From positions 372,001-436,000 of the forward strand of contig JALFSN010000002.1 of the NCBI GenBank assembly GCA_022778805.1: a stretch of 64,000 nucleotides of DNA. Direction: 5' to 3'. Below, piece after piece: positions 24,428 through 32,013 of the stretch; position 1 is the stretch's first letter; the number at the start of each line of letters is the position of its first letter. The notes under the pieces were generated by a model. That model made no database searches and had not been told where the DNA came from. It saw only the letters and a list, made by a program, of their open reading frames with translations. Source of the DNA: Arcanobacterium sp. (GTDB lineage Bacteria; Actinomycetota; Actinomycetes; Actinomycetales; Actinomycetaceae). Both the position numbers and the translations under genes were made by a program.

Positions 24428-25773
24428 AGCTCGCCGCCGAAGTTTGCAAAACGAGCGCGGCTGCCTTGGAACATTAGCTCCACAGAACCAGTGGGACCCG
24501 AGCGGTGCTTGCCGATGATGATTTCCGAGGGCGGCTGATCGGGGCCGTTTGTATCCATATCTTTGCGGTGGATGAGCAAAATCACGTCGGCATCCTGTTC
24601 GAGCGATCCTGATTCGCGCAGGTCTGCCACCTGTGGCTTTTTGTCGGCGCGTGCCTCTGGATTACGGTTGAGCTGAGCAATCGCTATGATGGGGATGTTA
24701 AGTTCCTTGGCGAGCAACTTAATAGAACGGGAAAAATCCGAGACTTCCTGCTGACGCGATTCAACCGACCGTCCGCCCGACGTCAGCAACTGCAAATAGT
24801 CGATGACGATCATCTGTATTCCCTCTTGCTGTGCCAGCCGGCGCGCTTTCGCTCGAATTTCCGTCATCGTCAAATTGGGAGAATCGTCGACGATCAGTGG
24901 AGCATCTCCGATGCGATCAACGGTTTGGGCGATGCGCTGGTACTGATCTTGCTTCAGACCGCCTTTGATAAGGTTGGTCAAGAAGACGTTCGATTCGGCG
25001 GCGAGCACGCGCATGACGAGTTCTGTGCGATTCATTTCGAGGGAGAAAAATGCCACTGGTATTCGCTGCTTAATAGCCACGTGCCGGCAAAAGTCCATGG
25101 CTAACGTAGATTTACCCATACCTGGGCGCGCCGCCACAATAATCATCTGGCCGGCGCGCAAGCCGCCGAGAATCTCATCTAACTCTGCAAAACCTGTGGA
25201 GAGTCCCGCGAGTTGGCCATCGCGCGAGTTATTTTTCTCTATCTCTGCCAGCACTTCGTCAAGCACTGTGTGGAGGGGCTGATAGTCGTGCTTGATGTGC
25301 GATTCAGCCACCGAGAACATCTCTTCTTGTGCCGTCTCCATCAGGCTATTGACGTCGCCGCCGTCAGTGTTGTACCCCAGCTGCACAATTTTCGTGCCCG
25401 CCTCCACGAGAGCTCGCAACTTCGCCTGATCGAGCACCAGCTTCGCATAGTAGGCAGCATTGGCGGACGTCGGCACCGAGGAGACCAAGGTGTGCAGATA
25501 GGGCAAACCACCGACTTGCTCCAACCGCCCTTGCCGTGAGAGTTCCGCGCTCACGGTGATGGCGTCTGCCGGCTCACCCTTTGAAAAGAGTTCCACAATA
25601 GTGTGGAAAATGAGGGCGTGCTGCGGGCGGTAAAAATCTTCCTCGTGAATAATTTCCACCACGTCGGCAATAGCATCTTTATTGATGAGCATACCGCCGA
25701 GCACCGAAATTTCAGCCTCTATATTTTGTGGCGGTGTCCGATCGAAAGCCGTATCCGCCATGCCCTGTGCCAT
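24424..25773 (-). CDS. dnaB: Replicative DNA helicase DnaB
   Basis: 449 aa from ATG 25773 (GAGGG just upstream); an in-frame TTG at 25803 would add ten residues. The product reads FDRTPPQNIEAEISVLGGML (N-terminal primase-interaction domain), a linker, then the RecA-like domain with ARPGMGKSTLA (Walker A), IQMIVIDYLQLL (Walker B), and the arginine-finger region IHRKDMD...KHRSGPTG. Hexameric 5'-3' helicase at the fork. No intein. The upstream region carries a dense group of DnaA boxes. Normally the gene follows rplI directly; here a GntR/MFS block separates them. Confidence 0.97.
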   Translation of the reverse strand: MAQGMADTAFDRTPPQNIEAEISVLGGMLINKDAIADVVEIIHEEDFYRPQHALIFHTIVELFSKGEPADAITVSAELSRQGRLEQVGGLPYLHTLVSSVPTSANAAYYAKLVLDQAKLRALVEAGTKIVQLGYNTDGGDVNSLMETAQEEMFSVAESHIKHDYQPLHTVLDEVLAEIEKNNSRDGQLAGLSTGFAELDEILGGLRAGQMIIVAARPGMGKSTLAMDFCRHVAIKQRIPVAFFSLEMNRTELVMRVLAAESNVFLTNLIKGGLKQDQYQRIAQTVDRIGDAPLIVDDSPNLTMTEIRAKARRLAQQEGIQMIVIDYLQLLTSGGRSVESRQQEVSDFSRSIKLLAKELNIPIIAIAQLNRNPEARADKKPQVADLRESGSLEQDADVILLIHRKDMDTNGPDQPPSEIIIGKHRSGPTGSVELMFQGSRARFANFGGEL

Positions 25774-26278
25774 CTTCCCTCGCGTTTCCTGTTCGTCTGC
25801 CAACTATTCGTCTGCTCTGCCTACATCTGTGCGGCGTGCGCGCGTCGTAAGTACCTGCTCCCAGTAGTATCCCACTCTCCGTCTCGCATCTATCGCCATG
25901 CTCGCCGGCACTGAGCTTTATATACCACACATGACGCCAATACTGTGCATCCATATCCCACAGGGCTGTGGATTCTTTAACGAATTTTGTGGATAACACG
26001 CCGAGTACTTGTGTAAAAGAGGTGGAATAGTGACGACGTTATCCACAGATTCGATTCTTTTTATTCACAGCTGTGGATGAACACCAGAAAACCGCGTAAT
26101 TTCATCCCCAGATTTATCCACATTTGTGGATACTAAAAAGTGGATAGCGCCAACGTTTGTTCAACATCAAACTAATAGTTCAAGTACAACACGCCGTCAC
26201 ATCGAGGCACTATCGTGACGTCACGCTGCACGCACCGCGCATCGACAGCCACTAGCGTCACGCACGCTCCTCACGGCA
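25774..26278. other. dnaB upstream region, no gene seen
   Basis: About 500 bp between dnaB and the GntR gene. The right third (26140-26278) is rich in CACGC/CGTCACG words and ends in the hairpin at 26270-26290; the middle holds the DnaA boxes. No convincing frame. Confidence 0.4.
25966..26133. promoter_or_regulatory. Cluster of DnaA boxes upstream of dnaB
   Basis: Three perfect 9-mers: TGTGGATAA (25988-25996), TTATCCACA (26039-26047), TTATCCACA (26114-26122). One-mismatch sites: TTATTCACA (26061-26069), TGTGGATGA (26072-26080), TGTGGATAC (26125-26133); weaker TGTGGATTC starts near 25967. Both orientations occur within about 170 bp of AT-rich DNA. The density equals that of the origin intergenic regions in this window. 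It likely binds DnaA, controlling dnaB or titrating DnaA. Confidence 0.8.
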
Positions 26279-26290
26279 TCACGCCGTGAG
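26270..26290. terminator. Hairpin overlapping the GntR gene stop
   Basis: CTCACGGC (26270-26277) pairs with GCCGTGAG (26283-26290) around ATCAC; the arm includes the stop codon of the regulator. It would end the regulator transcript before the DnaA-box region. Confidence 0.65.
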
Positions 26291-26890
26291 AGCTGCAGAG
26301 TCATTCACGGCGTCCACCACAGACTTCACCGATGTGTCTCGGACTTTTTGCACCTGAGCAAGTGCCGAGCGTGCGGCCGCATAATCAACGGTCATCACCG
26401 CTTCCACCAACGCATGACGTGCGCCGTCATCATCAACAAAAGCCACCGGCTGATGGAGCTGAGCTAGCAGCAGCTCATATGTACTGCGGCGATGTACCGA
26501 ATGAAGCCGTTCTGATTCGGCCAGCTCCACGAGCTTGTCGAGCAACGAATAGGTCGAAGCATCACGAAGTTTACGCAGCGGACGCACATCTGGTTCGTAG
26601 TGTAAAACGCGCTCTAACGCCAAATTTTCGGAGGCAACGAGTAGGCCAAGAATCTCTGAAATATCCTCGGGCGACACAATTGACACCACGGCTGGCATAT
26701 GTGGTTTTTTCTGCACCAGCCCATCGAAAAAGAGAATCTCGATGGCCGCACGAGCCGTTGGGCGGGCTACTCCGTATTCTTGTGCAAGCCCTGCTTCTGC
26801 AAGGCTCGTGCCCCCCGAGATATCTCCCGTAATAATGCGATCACGTAGATGTGCAGCAAGCTCATCAGCTAATCGATGTAATTTACTCAT
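26279..26890 (-). CDS. GntR-family transcriptional regulator (FCD type)
   Basis: 203 aa. N-terminal winged HTH: LADELAAHLRDRIITGDISGG, LAQEYGVARPTARAAIEILFFDGLV. The C-terminal helical region (~75-195), with LLVASENLALERVL and ELAESERLHSVHRRSTYELLL, fits an FCD ligand domain. Divergent from the first MFS transporter; the 97-bp gap holds the palindrome TTGTAT-AC-ATACAA. A related palindrome precedes the second transporter. A repressor responding to the transported sugar or organophosphate is the simplest reading, but is inference. Confidence 0.87.
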   Translation of the reverse strand: MSKLHRLADELAAHLRDRIITGDISGGTSLAEAGLAQEYGVARPTARAAIEILFFDGLVQKKPHMPAVVSIVSPEDISEILGLLVASENLALERVLHYEPDVRPLRKLRDASTYSLLDKLVELAESERLHSVHRRSTYELLLAQLHQPVAFVDDDGARHALVEAVMTVDYAAARSALAQVQKVRDTSVKSVVDAVNDSAALTA

Positions 26891-26929
26891 ACTGTCACCC
26901 TATCCCCTATGATCGCCATACAATCTCTT

Positions 26930-26943
26930 TTGTATACATACAA
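26930..26943. promoter_or_regulatory. Palindromic operator in the GntR-MFS intergenic region
   Basis: TTGTAT (26930-26935), AC, ATACAA (26938-26943) is a perfect inverted repeat. A flanking half-site ATACAAT lies at 26918-26924. The size and centre fit GntR-family operators. It lies between the divergent starts at 26890 and 26988. Confidence 0.7.
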
Positions 26944-26987
26944 TTATACTTGTTTCAATACTTCTCACTAGGCTGCGGGGGAATTAA

Positions 26988-28292
26988 GTGGCTCACTCCG
27001 ATGGTTTCACGCCTCATGAACGGCACAGCAAACCCCGCTACCTCGCAGACAGACGCATGCTATTTGCCGTAGCATATTTCGGCTACGCTTTTTGCTACCT
27101 CGTGCGCAACAACCTCAAACTCACCTCACATCCAATGGCTGAAGAGCTTGGTATTTCTCCGATACATATTGGCTTTATTCTCGCAGCTTTTACTATCGCC
27201 TATGCGCCAGGCAAACTGCTGATGGGAATGCTCGCGGATCGAACATCTATGCGACTGATGCTCGCCAGCTGTGTAGCTATCTCTTCGATGATATGTTTTA
27301 TCATTCCTTTTCTTCACTCGTTCTTCTCACTCACGCTAGCTATGGCGCTGCTTGGCCTCGTTCAAGGAGCTGGCTCTCCGGCTGCTCTGGGCATGCTTAG
27401 CGCCTGGTATCCCAATTCGCTGCGTGGGGCAGCCGTGACCGTGTGGAACACTTCTCAAAATCTCGGAGCAGCCGCATTAGCTGTTTTTGCGATGCTCGTA
27501 CTCGATTATTTTTCCAACGAATGGCGCCTTGTTTTCTGGATTCCCGCATCCATTTCGCTGATATTTTCAATCTGGCTTTTCATCGCCGGAAAAGAGCGCC
27601 CGTGGCAAGAGGGGCATCCCACTCTCACCGAAATGTATGGCAATGCCGGCTTGCCACACACCGATATAAACCTCAAAGACTCCTACTGGCGGCTGCTCTG
27701 GAGTGCTTTCACTACGTCTCCCGTGCTACTCGCACTGCTGTTCCTCAATGCGCTTCTCTACCTCGTGCGTTTCGGCGTCATCAACTGGATGATGTTTTAT
27801 CTTCCCGAAGCTAAAGGGCTATCGCTCATCCAAGCACAGAATATATTTGCCACTTTAGAGTTGATGGCTATTCCTATGGTGATCATTTTCGCGTTTATCG
27901 CCTGGAAATGGCCGGCAAGTATGTGCACCGTGGGTATCGTCTCCATGCTAGTACTCGCGGGAGCATTGTTGCTCTATCGCAACTCTGACGACGCCGCTCT
28001 CACGCTCTACACTGCCGCTCTACTAGGCGGCTTGTTTTACGCTCCGCAGGTGATCGTCAATATCTTGACGGTGAATCTACTCCCCGCTCGAATAGTTGGT
28101 GCTGCCGTCGGAGCGGTAGGACTCTCGGGCTATCTAGTGGGCGAGGTACTAGCGAATCTGGCAATTCCGAGAATTGCAGCCTCTTACGGCTGGGACTCTA
28201 TCTATCTCATTCTCGCTCTCACGGCTCTACTGACGGCAGTCCTCTACTGCTGGCTACGCCCTTACGAAAAGCGTTCGGTGATTTTGGCGTAA
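26988..28292 (+). CDS. MFS transporter, sugar-phosphate/organophosphate antiporter family
   Basis: 434 aa from GTG 26988 behind GGGGGAA. Twelve hydrophobic segments; the family N-terminus FAVAYFGYAFCYLVRNNLKL and FTIAYAPGKLLMGMLADR (loop 2-3) belong to the organophosphate:phosphate antiporter (UhpT/GlpT/PgtP) group, as does WYPNSLRGAAVTVWNTSQNLG. It shares nearly every motif with the protein at 28543-29868, so the two are paralogues. Such carriers exchange hexose, glycerol or phosphoglycerate phosphates for phosphate. Probably controlled by the adjacent GntR protein. Confidence 0.88.
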   Translation: MAHSDGFTPHERHSKPRYLADRRMLFAVAYFGYAFCYLVRNNLKLTSHPMAEELGISPIHIGFILAAFTIAYAPGKLLMGMLADRTSMRLMLASCVAISSMICFIIPFLHSFFSLTLAMALLGLVQGAGSPAALGMLSAWYPNSLRGAAVTVWNTSQNLGAAALAVFAMLVLDYFSNEWRLVFWIPASISLIFSIWLFIAGKERPWQEGHPTLTEMYGNAGLPHTDINLKDSYWRLLWSAFTTSPVLLALLFLNALLYLVRFGVINWMMFYLPEAKGLSLIQAQNIFATLELMAIPMVIIFAFIAWKWPASMCTVGIVSMLVLAGALLLYRNSDDAALTLYTAALLGGLFYAPQVIVNILTVNLLPARIVGAAVGAVGLSGYLVGEVLANLAIPRIAASYGWDSIYLILALTALLTAVLYCWLRPYEKRSVILA

Positions 28293-28542
28293 TGTCCACG
28301 CACCTGCGCAAGTATCTGCTCATTAGCTCCTACGAACACGTCTTGCAGAGCGAGTCGCACGCATCCTAAAACTCAGCCGATATGAACATGACGGCGTGAC
28401 GCCACTAATAAAGTGACGACGTGAAGTAACAGCGAAACTAATTTCCAGAAAAAGAGGTGCCCGCCCAAGCCCTCACAGTTCAGACAGGCACCCCACTCAG
28501 GTAAATCTCAGAGTTTTATCACTCAAACACAGCTTACATACC
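28293..28542. other. Convergent gap between the two MFS genes
   Basis: 250 bp. A modest stem GGTGCC (about 28456-28461) with GGCACC (28487-28492) may terminate either transcript. Nothing else seen. Confidence 0.35.
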
Positions 28543-29868
28543 CTATGCATCCACCACTTTCCGCTCTGCTCGCGCAAGCGAGAAATACAGCAGACCAGCT
28601 ATGATGCCCGTGGCTGCCATAAAGATGAATGATGCCGTCCACGAGAAAGACTGCGCAAGAATCGGCATGATAAGGTTTGCCGCTAGCTCGCCTACGATAT
28701 AGCCAAACAGACCGACGAAACCTACCGCTGTACCTGCCGCTTCAAGTGGTACGAAGTTGAGGGTAAGAATGTTGATAATGAGCTGTGGGCCGTAAATCAA
28801 CGCTCCCATAATGCCGGAGACGATGAGAAGTAAAATGTAATTCGTGTTTTGGTGATACACCACCACGAGGCCAGCCAAAGCGATCAAACCAATGCCACCC
28901 ACAAGTGACTGGCGGTTAGGAAGTTTGAGTGCCACCCATGCGAAGAAGAAACAGCCTGGAATAGCCACCCATTCGAGTACCGCAAATGCCGTGGTGTATT
29001 GCACTTCCGTGAAGCCCAGCTCAGTGCCCAAAAACGCAGGCATCCAGTTTTCGACGCCAAAACGCAGGAAGTAGAGAATTGCATTAATCAAACCGATTGT
29101 GAGCAGCAGACGGTTGGTAAACACATATTTCACCATAATTTGCCAGAAATTCCCCTCGGGAACTTCATCAGCCATCGGCACGCCGTGATGCCCATAGATA
29201 TCGCGTAACGTAGGCAATCCTTCTTCCTCAGGGCGATCCCCGCCAAACTTCCAGAAAAGGAACGAGAGTAGCAGCACAATCGCAGCTGGCACCCAGAAAG
29301 AGTACTGAATCGGCAAGCCTGCACCGGCAAAGCCGCCCAACATCATCGGCAACAGGGCACCACCGAGGTTTTGCGATGTGTTCCATACGGCGATGCCAGC
29401 GCCGCGCGTCTTATTGGGGAACCAATTTGCGATCATCGACTGCGAACCAGGCGAAAGTACGCCTTGAACCATGCCCAGCAGCAGCATCAAGACAAAGAAA
29501 AACCACACGGACGTGGTAAAGCCCATGACAATGCAAATAATGGCAGATCCAGCCAGCGCTCCCGCGAACGATTTTCGCAGGGAGATATTGTCTACCACCA
29601 TGCCCATCACAAATTTACCGATGCCATAAGCGATAGTAAATCCCGTGAGAATCATGCCCACCTGGATAAGAGACCAACCATTGTCGATCCTGATTTGTTC
29701 GGATGAAAGCTTGAAGTTATTGCGCACGAGATAAGCGCACACATAGCCGAAATAGGCTACGGCAAAAACAATCCAGTGACGTTTAACGTACTCTTTATAT
29801 TCTTTCGGATGAGCTTTTTCATAGCGAAGTGCTATTTGCTCAGCTTCATCTAGTTCTTTGTGAGCCAT
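28543..29868 (-). CDS. MFS transporter, sugar-phosphate/organophosphate antiporter family (paralogue)
   Basis: 441 aa, ATG at 29868. A charged N-terminus of ~30 residues (EAEQIALRYEKAHPKEYKEY) precedes FAVAYFGYVCAYLVRNNFKL and FTIAYGIGKFVMGMVVDN; later WFPNKTRGAGIAVWNTSQNLGG and FVGLFGYIVGELAANLIMP match the carrier at 26988. The N-terminal extension is like that of UhpT/GlpT. The promoter region holds a 19-bp palindrome related to the one beside gntR. Confidence 0.9.
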   Translation of the reverse strand: MAHKELDEAEQIALRYEKAHPKEYKEYVKRHWIVFAVAYFGYVCAYLVRNNFKLSSEQIRIDNGWSLIQVGMILTGFTIAYGIGKFVMGMVVDNISLRKSFAGALAGSAIICIVMGFTTSVWFFFVLMLLLGMVQGVLSPGSQSMIANWFPNKTRGAGIAVWNTSQNLGGALLPMMLGGFAGAGLPIQYSFWVPAAIVLLLSFLFWKFGGDRPEEEGLPTLRDIYGHHGVPMADEVPEGNFWQIMVKYVFTNRLLLTIGLINAILYFLRFGVENWMPAFLGTELGFTEVQYTTAFAVLEWVAIPGCFFFAWVALKLPNRQSLVGGIGLIALAGLVVVYHQNTNYILLLIVSGIMGALIYGPQLIINILTLNFVPLEAAGTAVGFVGLFGYIVGELAANLIMPILAQSFSWTASFIFMAATGIIAGLLYFSLARAERKVVDA

Positions 29869-29930
29869 AGTGCGTGCCCCTGTCCTATCATCGTTGATAT
29901 GTCAGAATGTACAATTAATATACTTCCAGA

Positions 29931-29949
29931 TTGATTGTACTACAATCAA
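29931..29949. promoter_or_regulatory. 19-bp palindromic operator before the second MFS gene
   Basis: TTGATTGTA (29931-29939), C, TACAATCAA (29941-29949): perfect 9-bp arms, 63 bp upstream of the MFS start. It shares TTGTA/TACAA ends with the operator at 26930-26943, which suggests the same GntR protein binds both. Confidence 0.75.
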
Positions 29950-30133
29950 GATAATTGACACATCATGTAATGACACAGAGCTTGGAGCACTCGGTCGCAG
30001 ACCTAATATAAAACGCAAAATGTTGCGTGCAACAGGAGGGGCACTGTACCAGCAGCGCATGTATGGCTCTGGTTTTAGCGGAGTGCGCGGGTGGGGCAGA
30101 CACTCGGGTGAGTATCAAGACTCACAGATACAA

Positions 30134-30170
30134 TTCGGGCGCAGTGCCTATCCTTGACACTGCGCCCGAA
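30134..30170 (-). terminator. rpsF-ssb-rpsR-rplI operon terminator
   Basis: TTCGGGCGCAGTG (30134-30146) pairs perfectly with CACTGCGCCCGAA (30158-30170), 11-nt loop. On the minus strand it is 58 bp after the rplI stop and is followed by TTGTATCTG. Confidence 0.85.
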
Positions 30171-30227
30171 CCTATTCAGCACAATCACTATTGACGCCGC
30201 TGTGACGCCGCAAGTATGCAGCCAGAA

Positions 30228-30674
30228 TCAGGCCGCTTTTGCCTGCACTTTAATTGCGGCCACGATATCGTCATGCAATTTCACTGAGCCGGTGTACGTG
30301 CCCACGCTCTTCACTGCCGAATCCATCGTGATTGCGCGGCGATCCACTGGCTTACCCAGCAGTTCAGTAGCAGCGCTAGCAATGTCAGCCGGTGCAATCG
30401 AACCGAAGAAACGTCCGTTCTCACCCGCTTTCTTTGTCACCACAATAACGGCCTTCTCCAGAGCATCGCGCAGCTCACGAGCTGCTTCCAAATCGTCAGT
30501 AGCACGCTTACGGCGAGCCTGAGCAATCTGATCGATTTGCTTCTGCGCACCTTTCGTCCACTGGGTGGCATAGCCGCGCGGCAGAAGATAGTTACGCCCA
30601 TAGCCGTCTTTCACCGTCACTACATCGCCTGCAGCTCCGAGACCTTTCACTTCATGAGTCAGAATAATCTTCAT
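30228..30674 (-). CDS. rplI: 50S ribosomal protein L9
   Basis: 148 aa, normal length. The N-domain shows MKIILTHEVKGLGAAGDVV and VKDGYGRNYLLPRGYA, the long connecting helix follows, and the C-domain has AGENGRFFGSIAPADIA. L9 stabilises the L1 stalk base and limits frameshifting. Last gene of the rpsF operon here; 12 bp after rpsR. Confidence 0.98.
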   Translation of the reverse strand: MKIILTHEVKGLGAAGDVVTVKDGYGRNYLLPRGYATQWTKGAQKQIDQIAQARRKRATDDLEAARELRDALEKAVIVVTKKAGENGRFFGSIAPADIASAATELLGKPVDRRAITMDSAVKSVGTYTGSVKLHDDIVAAIKVQAKAA

Positions 30675-30686
30675 GTGCTATCCTCC

Positions 30687-30923
30687 TCAGTGCTTCGAGC
30701 TCGTATAGGGCAGCAGTGCCATCTCACGGGCATTCTTTACGGCTCGCGCGATCTGGCGCTGCTCTTGCACGCCTACACCCGTCACGCGACGTGAACGGAT
30801 CTTACCGCGATCAGAAATGAAGCGGCGCAGAGTAGCTGTGTCTTTGTAGTCAATGTGTCCAACTTTGATCGCCTTTACTGGCGCGATCTTTTTCCGTGGC
30901 TTACGCACTGGTTGCTTAGCCAT
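30687..30923 (-). CDS. rpsR: 30S ribosomal protein S18 (zinc-free form)
   Basis: 78 aa. [26 protein letters not shown] is the S18 core. It contains no cysteine, so it is the C-minus form, which many actinobacteria use when zinc is scarce or as the only S18. Pairs with S6 on the platform of the small subunit. Confidence 0.98.
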   Translation of the reverse strand: MAKQPVRKPRKKIAPVKAIKVGHIDYKDTATLRRFISDRGKIRSRRVTGVGVQEQRQIARAVKNAREMALLPYTSSKH

Positions 30924-31031
30924 TTCATCCTCTTTTCATGGGGTGCACTCCGAAGAGCCACAAACATTTAACGGCCAACTGCCTCATACAGTTCGCCATA
31001 TTGATCGGCAGATTTAGTGTCTAGAAAATAT

Positions 31032-31544
31032 CTAGAAAGGCGGATTGTCGTCGAAAGAAGAGCCACCGCGCGGCCCTTGAGCCCACATATCGCCAGCACT
31101 GCCACCGGCAGGAGCGTTATATGAAGCCTGTCCGCTGCCTTGGCCGTAGCCGCTCTGGCCAAAGCCCGAGCGAGCTGAAGCAGACGTCCGCTCCACTTTC
31201 GCCGTCGCATAGCGCAGTGAAGGCCCCACTTCGTCCACGGTCATTTCAATCGACGTGCCTTGCGATCCGTCGTTACGCTGATAGGAGCGCACTTGCAGCT
31301 TGCCAGTCACGACCACCCGCATGCCTTTCGTGAGCGATTCGGTGACGTTTTCAGCGTATTCACGCCACACAGTGCAGCGCACAAACATCGCTTCGCCATC
31401 TTCCCACTCATTCGTCGTGCGGTTGAGCGTGCGCGGCGTCGATGCCACAGTAAAGCTCGCCACTGGAATCCCGCTGCTCACGTAACGCAAATCAGGATCA
31501 GCAGTGAGGTTGCCCACTAGCGTTATAATCGGTTCGCCTGCCAT
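31032..31544 (-). CDS. ssb: Single-stranded DNA-binding protein
   Basis: 170 aa. OB-fold: [56 protein letters not shown]. The tail is Gly/Gln/Ser-rich and ends in DDNPPF, the acidic tip that recruits replication and repair proteins. Between rpsF (13 bp) and rpsR (108 bp). Confidence 0.97.
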   Translation of the reverse strand: MAGEPIITLVGNLTADPDLRYVSSGIPVASFTVASTPRTLNRTTNEWEDGEAMFVRCTVWREYAENVTESLTKGMRVVVTGKLQVRSYQRNDGSQGTSIEMTVDEVGPSLRYATAKVERTSASARSGFGQSGYGQGSGQASYNAPAGGSAGDMWAQGPRGGSSFDDNPPF

Positions 31545-31557
31545 GATCTGCCTCCGC

Positions 31558-31863
31558 TCAGTCTTTCTTTGCAGAAGGAGCTTCGTAGCGCAGCAGTTTT
31601 GTACGGAGAATCGATTCGTTCAGGTTGAGCTGGCGATCGAGTTCCTGAGCAGTATCCGAAGTGGCACTCATATAGACCACGACGTAGATGCCTTCGCTCT
31701 TCTTATTGATGGGATAAGCCAGCACCCGCCGACCCATCACATCCACTTTCACGAGTGTGCCACCTTGATTTGGCACCACTGAAAGCAGCTTATCGAGCAT
31801 AGGCTGCAAATTGCGCTCATCTACCTCTGGATCGAGGATGATCATCATTTCATAATCACGCAT
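31558..31863 (-). CDS. rpsF: 30S ribosomal protein S6
   Basis: 101 aa. The start is set at ATG 31863 because GGAGGTGGG lies upstream and the product then begins [16 protein letters not shown], the S6 N-terminus; an upstream in-frame ATG at 31965 would add a 34-residue leader foreign to the family. The C-terminal AKKD is short. Heads the rpsF-ssb-rpsR-rplI operon. The leader of about 100-150 nt contains small stems and could carry an S6:S18-responsive element. Confidence 0.96.
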   Translation of the reverse strand: MRDYEMMIILDPEVDERNLQPMLDKLLSVVPNQGGTLVKVDVMGRRVLAYPINKKSEGIYVVVYMSATSDTAQELDRQLNLNESILRTKLLRYEAPSAKKD

Positions 31864-32013
31864 GTGTGTACCCACCTCCTCTGGTCTCAACGGTGACGGT
31901 CTCTCCGCCACAGGAGGGTCATGCAATGTCCGCACTCGCAAGCGAGAGCCCGCGAGCGCACACACCTACCAATAGTAGCGGAAAATTAGGATTTCACCTA
32001 TATGAGGTTGGCA

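Larger units (their letters stand above)
29869..30227. other. 359-bp region: MFS promoter and rplI terminator
   Basis: The left part, AT-rich, holds the 19-bp operator at 29931-29949 and other TGTACAAT half-sites (29908-29916); the right part holds the terminator at 30134-30170. The middle (29960-30130) shows no convincing gene. Confidence 0.45.

Noticed and set aside
24424-25803. Intein or fused domain in DnaB
   Set aside because: 449-459 aa is the normal length, and Walker A and B are uninterrupted.
25966-26133. Main chromosomal origin
   Set aside because: The dnaA flanks at 52.8-55.1 kb hold the canonical bipartite origin with divergent gene orientation; the dnaB cluster lacks the surrounding origin genes.
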